From positions 94,463 to 158,462 of the IMG/VR virus record IMGVR_UViG_3300043395_003072: a stretch of 64,000 bases of DNA; one strand, written 5' to 3'. The translations under genes and the position numbers were made by a program. The notes below the pieces were generated by a model. That model searched no databases and was not told where the DNA came from. It saw only the letters and a list, made by a program, of their open reading frames with translations. Below, piece by piece: positions 20,223 through 29,235 of the stretch (position 1 is its first letter; each line of letters starts with the position of its first letter). The DNA comes from a virus.

Positions 20223-22766
20223 TTAAGCTGCAGGAGGTGCAAGAGTAATATCGATTGTAACAGCCTCGATGGAGAGAGGAGGTACAAAAGTAACCGATGC
20301 ACGAAGCACGCCGTTAATACGATCAAGCTGAGATGCCGTCAGGTTCACTGTGATTGACTGTGCATATCCAGCAATAACCATAGCTCTCATCTGACCATCA
20401 ATGCTTGAACGCAATGAAGCGATTTGCTCATCACGATAAGCAGTACCAATTACGCTATTGCAAAGCCCTCTCAGGCGAGCGATGATTGCGTTTGCAGATA
20501 GAATTGAAGATACCTTTGAGTAATCGGAAGTGCGTAGCGCTGCAGTGTAAATTGAAGAGATCACGCCAGTCTGATCAACCATACAAACTCTTAGAGCTGC
20601 AAGGTTATCAAGTACTGCGCGAGGTGTACGCTGCTGAGGAGTGAAGCCTGTGATTCTGCCTCTTACTGGGCCTATAGGCTCTGTTCCAGGAGCAAGGTTG
20701 GCAAGGATAGCGGCGATAAGAGGTCCAGCTGAACCAAACTTAGAACCTTGCTGAGTTGGGATTAGCTGCCTGCCACGCTGGCCAGGGAATAGAGTCTTGG
20801 GATCAGGAGTAAATCCATAAGCTCCTACGACGACTACATGCTTGCCAAGATCGATAGGATTGCCTGAACGATCAAGTGCTTCATCTTGGTCATCAATGCC
20901 GTAAGGAGTTTGGTTAGGGAGACTATCGCCATTGGTGAGGATGATACCACCGAAAGCAGCACCATCACGATAATCAACTGCGCCAGCAAGTAACTTGGTT
21001 CCAAGCACCCCAGTACCATTTTTAGTTACCTTAATAGCGCCATCTGCCTGAACAGTGTAAGTTGCAGGATCTCCAGCCCAAGTAGCAACACCGCTAGCAG
21101 AAGCAGGTGCGGGGCTTGTAGGAACGATAGCGATAGTCTGAGAATAGTTTGTTGAAGCGCGATAAGCAGCAGTGGCAGCCTGGTGCAAGAATGACACTTC
21201 GCGAACTTCCTCAGCAGAAGCAACTAGCTCGACAGAGCTCTCGGCTCCATCAGAAGGGAAGCTCATTAGGCGTAGTGTTACAGCCTCAGGTACGAGCTCG
21301 CCAGTTAAAGCAAAGTGACCATAAACAAAAGGATCATTGTTTACGCGCTCTGGGCTGGCAAGTAGATAATCAGAAACAGCTCTGCTTGCGCCAATTAGTG
21401 AGGGGCGAAGGCGAACGGTAGAATCTAGGCCATTAGTAAGCACTCCTCCGATGATGCTCATTGAGCAGAAAGGGGTCTCTACAAGAAGCGCATCCTCACC
21501 TTCAGAAGGAGCGTTCAAAGTTACGTGACACTCAATCATACCCTTGTCATTAGGGAAGCACTCGATTGCAGTCTCAGCTCCAGCAACAGCATGGAAGTGA
21601 ATCTCAACCATGTTGAGTAGATCGCCTACGAGCTTCTGGTCAGCGCTAAAGCTATAAGAGATTCCATCATGGGTATAGTTGCCTACGTTAGCTGCTGCAA
21701 AAGGATCTTTGCGACCAAACATATACATGTAAGGGAGTCCATTAAATTGAAACTTCCAGAAATAACCAAGTTTATGCTTAGCCCAATCTAGAACTTCCTG
21801 AAGGCTGCTTGAAGCACTAAGCTCTACAGCAGCTGTATCAGCATAGCACTTCTCACAATAAATGAAATCTACATTCTCAAACTCAAGCTTCTCATAACCA
21901 GCTTCATTCGCAGCATAACGCTCGCAATGATCAAGATACTCTTTGGCAGAACCATCAATCTTGCTAACTGTAATTGCTGGATCTGCATCTGCGAGGCTTA
22001 CGACTGTTCTGCTAAACATATCAACTAGCTCTAGTTGGCTAGCCAGGCTAGTTGTGCTATTGAGATTTCCAACGTTAGAAAGTAAGAAAGACGACTGACT
22101 TGATAATACGCTAAGATCAGAGTCAGAGAATCCATCAGAAAGTCTATCGGCTACTGCGAAAGCATCCTTAGTATAAAGAACGTAACCAGTAGGAACATTT
22201 AGCTCTACGCTGAATACTGAGTCGCCATCAATCCTGATTAGTCTCTCAGAGTCAAAAACTACGAAAGGTCTCTCTCCCTTACGATTGCCAGAGTAAATAA
22301 TTACGCGCTGACGGACCAGGTTACCTTCTTCGAAAGGAAGAAATACCGCCTTAAGTCCTTCAAGAGTATTGATGATACCCCTGGCACTATCAGCCTCTTG
22401 TACTGGAAGAGGTTGAATATTAACAAGAGTATCAAGTTCAAAAGAGCCAGGGATAGCTTGTTTAATTTGAACATGGAAAGGCTTTGCGCCAATGCGAGAA
22501 ACTGAAATGTTTGCAAAAGGATTGCTTTGCTTTGCAGCAGTAACCACTTGCATGATTTCTGAACGGCTATCAAACTCTTCTACTGTCGAAGTAGCGTTTG
22601 TTACGCGGAAAACTTCTTTAGCCAAACCGCTTAAAGCAGTTGCTTGAGCATGAATGCGTAATCCAACTGCAGGATCTGCAGGTAGATTTCTACGCATGTT
22701 GTTATCATTGTAGGTGGTAGTGATTTCACCAGCAATGTTACTCAACGTAAGGTTTGTATATGGCAT
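20223..22766 (-). CDS. Contractile tail sheath protein (847 aa)
   Basis: The C-terminal ~150 residues match tail sheath proteins: a helical segment with SANAIIARLRGLCNSVIG, then SIDGQMRAMVIAGYAQSITV and a final strand pair with FVPPLSIEAVTIDITL, where a hydrophobic strand following P-P-L-S-I-E-A-V completes the sheath handshake domain. Upstream beta-rich insertions (roughly residues 80-560) make it longer than simple sheaths, probably as surface-exposed domains. It precedes the tube gene. Codon use is noticeably richer in G and C than in neighbouring genes, as for the capsid protein, fitting a very abundant product. A contractile sheath makes this a myovirus. Confidence 0.75.
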   Translation of the reverse strand: MPYTNLTLSNIAGEITTTYNDNNMRRNLPADPAVGLRIHAQATALSGLAKEVFRVTNATSTVEEFDSRSEIMQVVTAAKQSNPFANISVSRIGAKPFHVQIKQAIPGSFELDTLVNIQPLPVQEADSARGIINTLEGLKAVFLPFEEGNLVRQRVIIYSGNRKGERPFVVFDSERLIRIDGDSVFSVELNVPTGYVLYTKDAFAVADRLSDGFSDSDLSVLSSQSSFLLSNVGNLNSTTSLASQLELVDMFSRTVVSLADADPAITVSKIDGSAKEYLDHCERYAANEAGYEKLEFENVDFIYCEKCYADTAAVELSASSSLQEVLDWAKHKLGYFWKFQFNGLPYMYMFGRKDPFAAANVGNYTHDGISYSFSADQKLVGDLLNMVEIHFHAVAGAETAIECFPNDKGMIECHVTLNAPSEGEDALLVETPFCSMSIIGGVLTNGLDSTVRLRPSLIGASRAVSDYLLASPERVNNDPFVYGHFALTGELVPEAVTLRLMSFPSDGAESSVELVASAEEVREVSFLHQAATAAYRASTNYSQTIAIVPTSPAPASASGVATWAGDPATYTVQADGAIKVTKNGTGVLGTKLLAGAVDYRDGAAFGGIILTNGDSLPNQTPYGIDDQDEALDRSGNPIDLGKHVVVVGAYGFTPDPKTLFPGQRGRQLIPTQQGSKFGSAGPLIAAILANLAPGTEPIGPVRGRITGFTPQQRTPRAVLDNLAALRVCMVDQTGVISSIYTAALRTSDYSKVSSILSANAIIARLRGLCNSVIGTAYRDEQIASLRSSIDGQMRAMVIAGYAQSITVNLTASQLDRINGVLRASVTFVPPLSIEAVTIDITLAPPAA

Positions 22767-22785
22767 TTAAATCTCCTATTAAGGA

Positions 22786-23505
22786 TTAAGAATTAGGTAA
22801 TATTCCGATATCAACTAGGATTGTTCTAATGATTGAATCTGCTTTTGCATCAAACTCTCTGAATCTTAAAAAGAATCTGAGAGGTCTACTAAATAGTCTT
22901 TGTCCGCTAATTGTTTCAAATTTATCTTCCATTCTTTCTTTAAAGAAAAAACGTTCAGCTCCACGTACTTCATATGCAAATGCAGAATTTATTAATAACT
23001 TTTCTAACCATATTGCACGTTTATTTGCAAGTTTATTAGACAAAGCCCAACAATTTAATTCTATTACATGATCAACAGGTCTACTTTCAACTGTTATTAC
23101 TTTATTAGGTAAACCAGGGCGCATTTCTTGATGTGAATAAGTTGCTTTCCTATGGGGTCTTGAAACACCTTTAGTATCCATCATACCAGGTTTTCTCTCT
23201 ACTACTTTGAATGATATAACTTCATTTCCATAAATAGAGATATCTTCTGGTGGGTACTCCTCTACTACTTTAATTAAAGCTGTTTCATCAACACCTTCTC
23301 TTAATTGAGCATCTTGTACTAGCTTTTGAGTTATTGAGAAAAACAAATCTAATGTCATTGGCTCCGTATTAGGAAGGAATGTACTAGCTATATTTACATT
23401 GTATGGATTGCCTATAGTGAATTCATTTAATACTAAATTGTTTAGTATCTCCCCATTACTATCTACTACATTGATAATTACAGTTTCTTGTAAATTTCTA
23501 GCCAT
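22786..23505 (-). CDS. Neck or tail-terminator-like protein (239 aa)
   Basis: Located between the connector genes and the sheath gene, the usual place of neck or tail-completion proteins. The central part reads VERKPGMMDTKGVSRPHRKA then MRPGLPNKVITVESRPVDHV, followed by a helical domain with KLANKRAIWLEKLLINSAFA. I associate this arrangement with tail terminator or neck proteins of large phages, but no catalytic or diagnostic motif confirms it. Nineteen bases separate it from the sheath start. Confidence 0.4.
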   Translation of the reverse strand: MARNLQETVIINVVDSNGEILNNLVLNEFTIGNPYNVNIASTFLPNTEPMTLDLFFSITQKLVQDAQLREGVDETALIKVVEEYPPEDISIYGNEVISFKVVERKPGMMDTKGVSRPHRKATYSHQEMRPGLPNKVITVESRPVDHVIELNCWALSNKLANKRAIWLEKLLINSAFAYEVRGAERFFFKERMEDKFETISGQRLFSRPLRFFLRFREFDAKADSIIRTILVDIGILPNS

Positions 23506-23507
23506 CT

Positions 23508-24062
23508 TTATCTTCTCTCTCTAATAGAATTAAACTCTTTACAATATACAGCAATATACTCAACACGACCATTATCTGCTCTATATTTTTGTATACTTTC
23601 TGGTCTATAGATCTTTTCTCTTTTATAAGGTATTATAAGATTTCCTTCTAAATCAAGACTCAATTCTACGATTTTATCATTATATGATATTTTTTCGTCA
23701 TATCTTAGATAAAAGATCTTATAGTCAGTAGCAAGATTACCAGGTCTATAATCCTCAATCTTATCAGCTTTACCTCCTACTGATCCGCTAAGAGTAGAAT
23801 AACATCTAGTAAATCTCTCGTTCCAAATGAAACCTTCTCCTAGACAATATTTGCATTGGTTTTCTTGGTCAGGCTCATCAGTTAACTTTGAACTACAAGC
23901 GCATTTTATTTTCTTTCCAGAAACATCAATAGCTGTTTCTCTTATTAAAGCTAAATGATTATGAGGCATATTATTATTCGCCCCATAAACTAGCTCATCA
24001 AATTCTTTTCTAAGATCAAGCTCTCTAGTCCCAGGGCGTTGTCTTCGAATAGGAGGGATCAT
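23508..24062 (-). CDS. Cys-cluster head-closure-like protein (184 aa)
   Basis: Residues around 55-80 contain two CxC/CxxC pairs (KCACSSK and QCKYCLGEGF) that probably bind zinc. The remainder is beta-rich with FYLRYDEKISYNDKIVEL, a pattern compatible with small barrel head-closure (stopper) proteins. It overlaps the upstream connector gene by one base and is two bases from the neck-like gene, so head-to-tail joining is the likely role. Confidence 0.4.
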   Translation of the reverse strand: MIPPIRRQRPGTRELDLRKEFDELVYGANNNMPHNHLALIRETAIDVSGKKIKCACSSKLTDEPDQENQCKYCLGEGFIWNERFTRCYSTLSGSVGGKADKIEDYRPGNLATDYKIFYLRYDEKISYNDKIVELSLDLEGNLIIPYKREKIYRPESIQKYRADNGRVEYIAVYCKEFNSIRERR

Positions 24063-25135
24063 TATCTGCCTCCTCTTTGAACTCTAGTAACTGAGGAATA
24101 ATAGTATTCATTCCATCCAGAGTATCCATGCTTGTACTTCTTCTCTCCATGAGCTCTATACATAGAGTTTTGAGTAGGTTGCAAGAATGGTTCGTTCCAT
24201 GGGTCGTGCCATTCTCTTGAGCGTTGATTCTTATCAGCTCGCTTATCTCCTTTAAGGGCTGAAGTGGGACCGAGCCCTTGACCAGGTACAATACAACCAC
24301 CTGCATTGACCACTCTCCACCACTCATCTCTCTCTGCTTTTAACTCATCTATTAGTTGCTTAAGATTAAAATCTAAGCTTCCTCCATTTTGAATTAATAA
24401 ATCTCCAAGTTGCTTTTGCTTTCCTGAACTTGGAGATGATGCTCCTACTGGCATGCTAAATAACTTGATAGCCGCGTCAAACATTACAAATCTTGTTCTA
24501 GCAAAGAGATATCTCTCTGATGTTGGGCGTACCCCAGTTATATTATCAGCTTCTAAAGAGGACCAATGTATTGCTAGAGCGAGAGTATCATCACGTACTA
24601 AATCTACCCAATTACCCATTTCCATACGAAGCATTTCTGTTGAACAATAAAAAGGATTATATTCCGTTGAAAATGAATAAAAGAGATCACTATTTAAAGA
24701 AATTCCATCTTCGCTTGATATTTCTTTAAACAATTTAACCACTATTAATGAATTAAAATCTAAACCACAATCAGCTGCACTAATTACCGGATTATTAATT
24801 ACTTTTATATCTTTTTCAAAAACAATTGCTTCACCATTAATTGATACAAGCCAACTCTCTTTCCAATCACCAAGTATCGGAAAGCTAGTTTCATAATAAT
24901 AGAAACCTAAATCTACTCTTACAGGATCAATGTCTAAGATTACTGTTCCATCAGGTCTTGTTAGAAAAACATTTAATTCTGCTGGGTCAATTAGTTCTCC
25001 ACAAGAATCTTTAAATAACATCTTTGATTTATATGTTTTGTTTAAAACATAACAATCGCATTTTACTTTTGTTGTTTTTCTAGGTACTTGTGTTGGATTT
25101 GCACAAGAGCTATTTCCATTTGAGCAATTTGACAT
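24062..25135 (-). CDS. Head-tail connector-region protein with N-terminal Ig-like domain (357 aa)
   Basis: The N-terminus is Cys/Ser/Asn-rich, then residues 25-125 form a beta-sandwich-like stretch (LFKDSCGELIDPAELNVFL, TRPDGTVILDIDPV). The central part is helical (WVDLVRDDTLALAIHWSS and RTRFVMFDAAIKLF), as in head-tail adaptors, and the C-terminal ~80 residues are basic, Trp/Tyr-rich and probably disordered. It lies between the capsid-associated genes and the head-closure-like gene. Adaptor function is inferred from position. A decoration role is possible because of the Ig-like domain. Confidence 0.35.
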   Translation of the reverse strand: MSNCSNGNSSCANPTQVPRKTTKVKCDCYVLNKTYKSKMLFKDSCGELIDPAELNVFLTRPDGTVILDIDPVRVDLGFYYYETSFPILGDWKESWLVSINGEAIVFEKDIKVINNPVISAADCGLDFNSLIVVKLFKEISSEDGISLNSDLFYSFSTEYNPFYCSTEMLRMEMGNWVDLVRDDTLALAIHWSSLEADNITGVRPTSERYLFARTRFVMFDAAIKLFSMPVGASSPSSGKQKQLGDLLIQNGGSLDFNLKQLIDELKAERDEWWRVVNAGGCIVPGQGLGPTSALKGDKRADKNQRSREWHDPWNEPFLQPTQNSMYRAHGEKKYKHGYSGWNEYYYSSVTRVQRGGR

Positions 25136-25146
25136 CTTATTTCTCC

Positions 25147-26325
25147 TTATAGCTCTAATATTATTTTGTTATCTTCTACTGATATTATTTTAAATACTTT
25201 ACGCTCTCTATCAGATCTAGTTCCATTTGGACCATCAAAGGTTCCGCTAACTGGATAAGATAATAACTCAACGCTCGACTGAGTTATTGTAGATGCATCT
25301 AGATTTTTGTTAAACTCAATAACTATTTGTTTCAAACCAAGATCAACATTAATTGCGCCATCATAAGGGGTGATTGATACTACTCTTAATTCTTCTGGAT
25401 TTACTACGCCTCCAGGTAATTGAGGAATCAGGCTTTCATCTACTCCTATTGGACTTGTAGAAGTATACTCTGGATACACATAAATTGAATCTGTACCAGT
25501 TTTAAAATTAATCAAATAAGAATTAACAAGCTTAACCTTACTGTAGCATTTAATAGTAAAGCTTTCATTTAAACTAAAACTTGATTGCTCAAACTTTACC
25601 ATCACTCCTCTATCGCAACTTCTCCACCTTTGTACGCATCTACTTAATCTCTGAGAGTAATACGCTTGGGCAGGTGCAGGTTCCACCTCATCACTAAACC
25701 ACCAAACATATTTAGCTTCAGAGCCAACTCCTGCTGTAACTATCTTTATATTTAAAGTAGCTAGTTGCTCATTGTTTTTAGGCTCGTAACTTCCATAACT
25801 AGATACTCTTGTCTCTAAGACTCCAAGCTTACTAGGTGAATAAATGGTTCTTTCAGTTATGCATTTGTTCTTTGATATAGGCACTAGTACGTCTGGAAGA
25901 CCATCTATATTCTCAATATTTGAACCAACCAAGAATAATGAATAGCTTGTATTTTCTTTTAAAGGCTCCTTAGGAGTTACCTTTATAAGAGTTCTTATCT
26001 CGCTTCTATCTATTAGATTGACTCCTTCTTCAAAAGATACAGGTGTAGTGTCTAGTACTGTAAGCTCTTCAAACTCACACTCTACAAAACCTTTAAATCC
26101 TGGAGATCTAAGAAAATAAGGATTCTCTCCACTAGAAGCGTTAATCCATAAAGAGTTATTGGGCCCCGAAGTTCTATCAAAGTCAGGCCCATATACAATT
26201 ACAGATTCTTTTACCGACTTTAAATCTACTGCATTATCAAATGCTAAATAGAACTGCTGCCCAATAGGAAATTGAGTTTCATTGTTCTGAGGGAAGCTCA
26301 GGTCTGCTAGTAGTTGTATCGCCAT
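25147..26325 (-). CDS. Virion protein with bacterial Ig-like (Big_5-type) domain
   Basis: The final ~100 residues read VVSITPYDGAINVDLGLKQI followed by VIEFNKNLDASTITQSSVEL, which matches the SbsA/Big_5 Ig-like domain pattern (P-x-D-G-A, then V-I-E-F-N). An earlier domain (residues 90-150) has a similar beta pattern (VTPKEPLKENTSYSLFLVG). I chose ATG at 26325 rather than the GTG three bases earlier; both are preceded by GAAGAGGAC. The start overlaps the small upstream gene by 47 bases. The product is probably a surface or head-decoration protein. Confidence 0.55.
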   Translation of the reverse strand: MAIQLLADLSFPQNNETQFPIGQQFYLAFDNAVDLKSVKESVIVYGPDFDRTSGPNNSLWINASSGENPYFLRSPGFKGFVECEFEELTVLDTTPVSFEEGVNLIDRSEIRTLIKVTPKEPLKENTSYSLFLVGSNIENIDGLPDVLVPISKNKCITERTIYSPSKLGVLETRVSSYGSYEPKNNEQLATLNIKIVTAGVGSEAKYVWWFSDEVEPAPAQAYYSQRLSRCVQRWRSCDRGVMVKFEQSSFSLNESFTIKCYSKVKLVNSYLINFKTGTDSIYVYPEYTSTSPIGVDESLIPQLPGGVVNPEELRVVSITPYDGAINVDLGLKQIVIEFNKNLDASTITQSSVELLSYPVSGTFDGPNGTRSDRERKVFKIISVEDNKIILEL

Positions 26326-26470
26326 CACTGTCCTCTTCGTTTCGTTTTATTTTGATGAATTCGCCTTCATCTTCTATAGTAAATTTATTATAAATTTCAT
26401 CATCTGCATATTTAAAGTTTTCTTTGATATAAATCTCTAAATCAGTTGGTTCTGTTTTAAAAAATCCCAT
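26279..26470 (-). CDS. Small acidic protein (63 aa)
   Basis: I place the start at the ATG complementary to 26468-26470 because AAGGAGC lies seven bases upstream; longer readings would run into the terminator after the capsid gene. The product begins MGFFKTEPTDLEIYIKENF and ends in an acidic, Ser/Pro-rich tail. It overlaps the Ig-like gene by 47 bases. Function unknown. Confidence 0.55.
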   Translation of the reverse strand: MGFFKTEPTDLEIYIKENFKYADDEIYNKFTIEDEGEFIKIKRNEEDSDGDTTTSRPELPSEQ

Positions 26471-26480
26471 AAATAGCTCC

Positions 26481-26518
26481 TTAAAATAATAAAGGCAGAT
26501 ATTGCTACCTGCCTTTAT
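26481..26518 (-). terminator. Terminator after the major capsid gene
   Basis: On the minus strand ATAAAGGCAG pairs with CTGCCTTTAT around a ten-base loop and is followed by TATTTTAA. A second hairpin (GACCTTC-GCAAG-GAAGGTC on the plus reading, 26532-26550) lies just before it, immediately after the capsid stop codon. Together they probably set the level of transcript passing from the capsid gene into the connector genes. Confidence 0.75.
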
Positions 26519-26560
26519 ATTATATTTTGTTGACCTTCGCAAGGAAGGTCTTGCTAATTA

Positions 26561-27898
26561 TCAGAGGTTAGCGCGAACAGCAGCCTCAGTGAGATCAGCA
26601 ATATCGCTAGGAGCAGCATCGATTGAGCCATCCCAGCGGTTCTCAGCGCGCTTGACGTTCTTGAAGACGCCAACGCCTTGACCCTCATGAGCAACAGCAA
26701 AGCCGTAACGCTCACGGATCTTGACCTTGACAGTCTCAGTGTTCTCATCGCGCCACTCAACAGTAGTAGCCTCCTCGTCAACGAGGTGGAAACCAACGTT
26801 ACCTGAAGAGAGAAGGAAGATATCGCCAGTCTCTGACTCAGGATCGTAGGGGCAGAGAGGAGATACAATGATACGGAAGTTAAAGGGGAAGTAGCTGGGG
26901 AGCTTAGGAGCAGAGGTCATCATCTGACTACGCTCAAGGTTACCAGTTACAGACTCACCTGAAGCTCCAACACCAGAAGTACCAATGCCGCGAGGGTTGA
27001 CAACGCGAGTGCCCATTGTAGGACCGCGTGAACCCATTGAGCCATTGCTGTAAGGAGCAAGAGGACCGGGATCGCCAGTGTAGGGATTGAAGATTGAGCC
27101 GCCACCATGAGCAAGCATCATTGTACGGAGTACAGGATCTTGAACAAAGGTGTAGTAGAAGAGGGGGTGCATAAGTAGGGTGTCAGGAGTGAAACCCTCC
27201 TCGCTCATGTGAGCCATTGCACGCATGAGGTTCTCCATGGTTAGAGAGCCATTAGCGACAAGCTGACCACCAACAAGGCCACGACCGCTGCAAACGCCAT
27301 AGATTGACTGCGCAGGATTGAGGTTGTCAAAGAGTGAAGTGCCGAGTTGCTTGAGGAAAGCAACAGCCTTCTGCTCCTTGTGACGAACGAGAGCAGCGCC
27401 CATGAGCTCGAGGTTCTTGGCCATGATATCGAAAGTGCTGTAACGGAGAGCCTCATCGGTGAAGCTTGCAGCGATACCGCTCTTACCGATATAAGCAGTG
27501 CTTACAGCGCCACCCATCTGGAAGCTTACCTCAGGGTAAGTACCAGACTCTTGCACGTCGCCAGCGTAAACAGCGCCCATTGCGCCAGCAAGGATCTGAG
27601 TATTGAGACCCTTAGCAGCTACGCGAGTAAAGAGGGGTGTGATGGTGAGCATAGGCTCTACGGGCTCACGAATAAGGATCTCCATTGACTCCTGAAGGAA
27701 AGGAGTAATCTCTGAAGAAGAGATTGCATCACGATTCTTGGGAGAGATGGTATTCGCAAAAGACTCCCAACTTACAGATTGCTCTGAGTCAGGAAGCTCA
27801 CCGCGATTACGAATCATGTCTGCGAGATAACGAGCAGCAGCCTTGCGTGAACTAGGAAGCTGAAGCTCCATGCCGTCAGTTAGCTTTAATGTAGCCAT
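26561..27898 (-). CDS. Major capsid protein, HK97 fold (445 aa)
   Basis: The N-terminal ~80 residues are helical and charged and could be a scaffold-like delta domain. Then come typical HK97-type elements: a P-type stretch with EPVEPMLTITPLFTRVAAKG, the FTDEALRYSTFDIMAKNLEL spine helix, LTMENLMRAMAHMSEEGF, and a C-terminal region with FNFRIIVSPLCPYD and a V-E-W-R strand pair. It lies downstream of the portal and protease-like genes in the usual order. Codon use is enriched in GAG, AAG and CGC compared with flanking genes, as expected for the most abundant virion protein, and terminators follow the gene. Confidence 0.8.
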   Translation of the reverse strand: MATLKLTDGMELQLPSSRKAAARYLADMIRNRGELPDSEQSVSWESFANTISPKNRDAISSSEITPFLQESMEILIREPVEPMLTITPLFTRVAAKGLNTQILAGAMGAVYAGDVQESGTYPEVSFQMGGAVSTAYIGKSGIAASFTDEALRYSTFDIMAKNLELMGAALVRHKEQKAVAFLKQLGTSLFDNLNPAQSIYGVCSGRGLVGGQLVANGSLTMENLMRAMAHMSEEGFTPDTLLMHPLFYYTFVQDPVLRTMMLAHGGGSIFNPYTGDPGPLAPYSNGSMGSRGPTMGTRVVNPRGIGTSGVGASGESVTGNLERSQMMTSAPKLPSYFPFNFRIIVSPLCPYDPESETGDIFLLSSGNVGFHLVDEEATTVEWRDENTETVKVKIRERYGFAVAHEGQGVGVFKNVKRAENRWDGSIDAAPSDIADLTEAAVRANL

Positions 27899-27932
27899 AT
27901 TATATTAATCCTTTTTGTATAATTCTAATATA

Positions 27933-29201
27933 TTATTGGAGCTTGACGTTGATGACAGCGATCTCGTCAGCAACGGTCTCACCAAAGTGAGCAGGGAAAG
28001 TGATGAGGTCAGAGAAGCCACCAGTTGCGCTACCAGGCATCTTGGCAGTAGCATCGAACTCATCGCCATCCCAACCAGTACGAACGCGCTCAAGGTGACC
28101 ACGAGGCTCCTTGAACATTGCAAGCAGACGACCCACTACGAGGTGATCAGCATGATCCTCATCGCTAGCAACTACGAAGTTGCTCATCGCGTCGAAGCTT
28201 ACGAAATCGCCAGGACGACCATCGCCAACGAACATCACCATACGCTCCTGAGAAGAAGCTGCAAGGGTATAATCAAACACTGAGAAGCCAGTGAGTCCAG
28301 TAGGAAGCCCATTGCCACCTTGCTCCCAAAGGAGAATGATTCCAGCGTCAGCATCAAGAGTCCAATCGCCAAGCTTAGCAAGTAAACTAACATCTGCACG
28401 ATGACGAGTAGAAGCCATTCCGCTCACAGTCACAGGGGTGCGTGAAGTGTGTGAAGCGACCTTGCCAAGTCTGAGATCATAACCAACAACATTGTCGCCA
28501 GAAGCAATGAGTCCAGCATAGCGAGGCATTGCTGAGAGCTCCGCTGAGGTAAGAAGTGTTGCTGCGCCAACAAGTACAGTAGTAGCTTCCTCAGCACAAA
28601 CGTGAGCAGCCTTCATCTGGATATCAGTGAAGAACTGAATTAGATGCTGCTTCTGATAGTTGGTGAAGTGAAGGTTTGCAGGATCGTCACCAGCCCAGAC
28701 AAATACGTCATAGGCAAGGATACCTACAGGAGCAGAAATGAATGCGCGAGCAATTGCCTTTGCGCCAGCAAGATCATCAGCAGCCTCATCAAAAGAAGTA
28801 CCTGCCCAACCAGAAGCCTTCACTGCAGTTGCAAAGTCCTCAAGGCTTACAGTGTCAGCAGCTGTAACGAATGCGCCAGTACGAATATCAATTACGCGAG
28901 CAGCAACATCGTTAGCAGTATACTCAAGAATTGTGTCCGCAAGTGCGCCAGCATCAAGGCAACGACGGAGAAGCCCTGAAGGAACAACTCTGCCAGCGCC
29001 GTCAAGGCTTACAACCTTGCCAGAAGACATAACAAAGTAATCCTTGCTACGCTCATTCTGCCAAAGTACGGGAAGCCAAGCAGCAGGCTTCCACTCGCCG
29101 TGAGGAACTGAAGCGTTCATCTGCACGACGTTATTGGGTGTTAAGTGATCCATTAGATCAGTACGGGTCTTGAAACGACTCTGGAAGCGACTAATAGCCA
29201 T
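27933..29201 (-). CDS. Abundant head-associated virion protein (422 aa)
   Basis: The first ~60 residues contain SRFKTRTDLMDHLTPNNV, then WLPVLWQNERSKDYFVMSSG with GKVVSLDGAGRVVPSGLLRR. I have seen this pattern in structural proteins encoded next to capsid genes. The rest is Ala-rich and mixed alpha/beta. It shares the G/C-shifted codon use of the adjacent capsid gene, implying similar expression, and is separated from it by only 34 bases with an AAAGGAT ribosome binding site for the capsid gene in the gap. Decoration protein or head fibre is likely but not shown. Confidence 0.45.
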   Translation of the reverse strand: MAISRFQSRFKTRTDLMDHLTPNNVVQMNASVPHGEWKPAAWLPVLWQNERSKDYFVMSSGKVVSLDGAGRVVPSGLLRRCLDAGALADTILEYTANDVAARVIDIRTGAFVTAADTVSLEDFATAVKASGWAGTSFDEAADDLAGAKAIARAFISAPVGILAYDVFVWAGDDPANLHFTNYQKQHLIQFFTDIQMKAAHVCAEEATTVLVGAATLLTSAELSAMPRYAGLIASGDNVVGYDLRLGKVASHTSRTPVTVSGMASTRHRADVSLLAKLGDWTLDADAGIILLWEQGGNGLPTGLTGFSVFDYTLAASSQERMVMFVGDGRPGDFVSFDAMSNFVVASDEDHADHLVVGRLLAMFKEPRGHLERVRTGWDGDEFDATAKMPGSATGGFSDLITFPAHFGETVADEIAVINVKLQ

Positions 29202-29235
29202 ATTTATTCTCCTAAAAGATTAAATCTTTTTTCTA

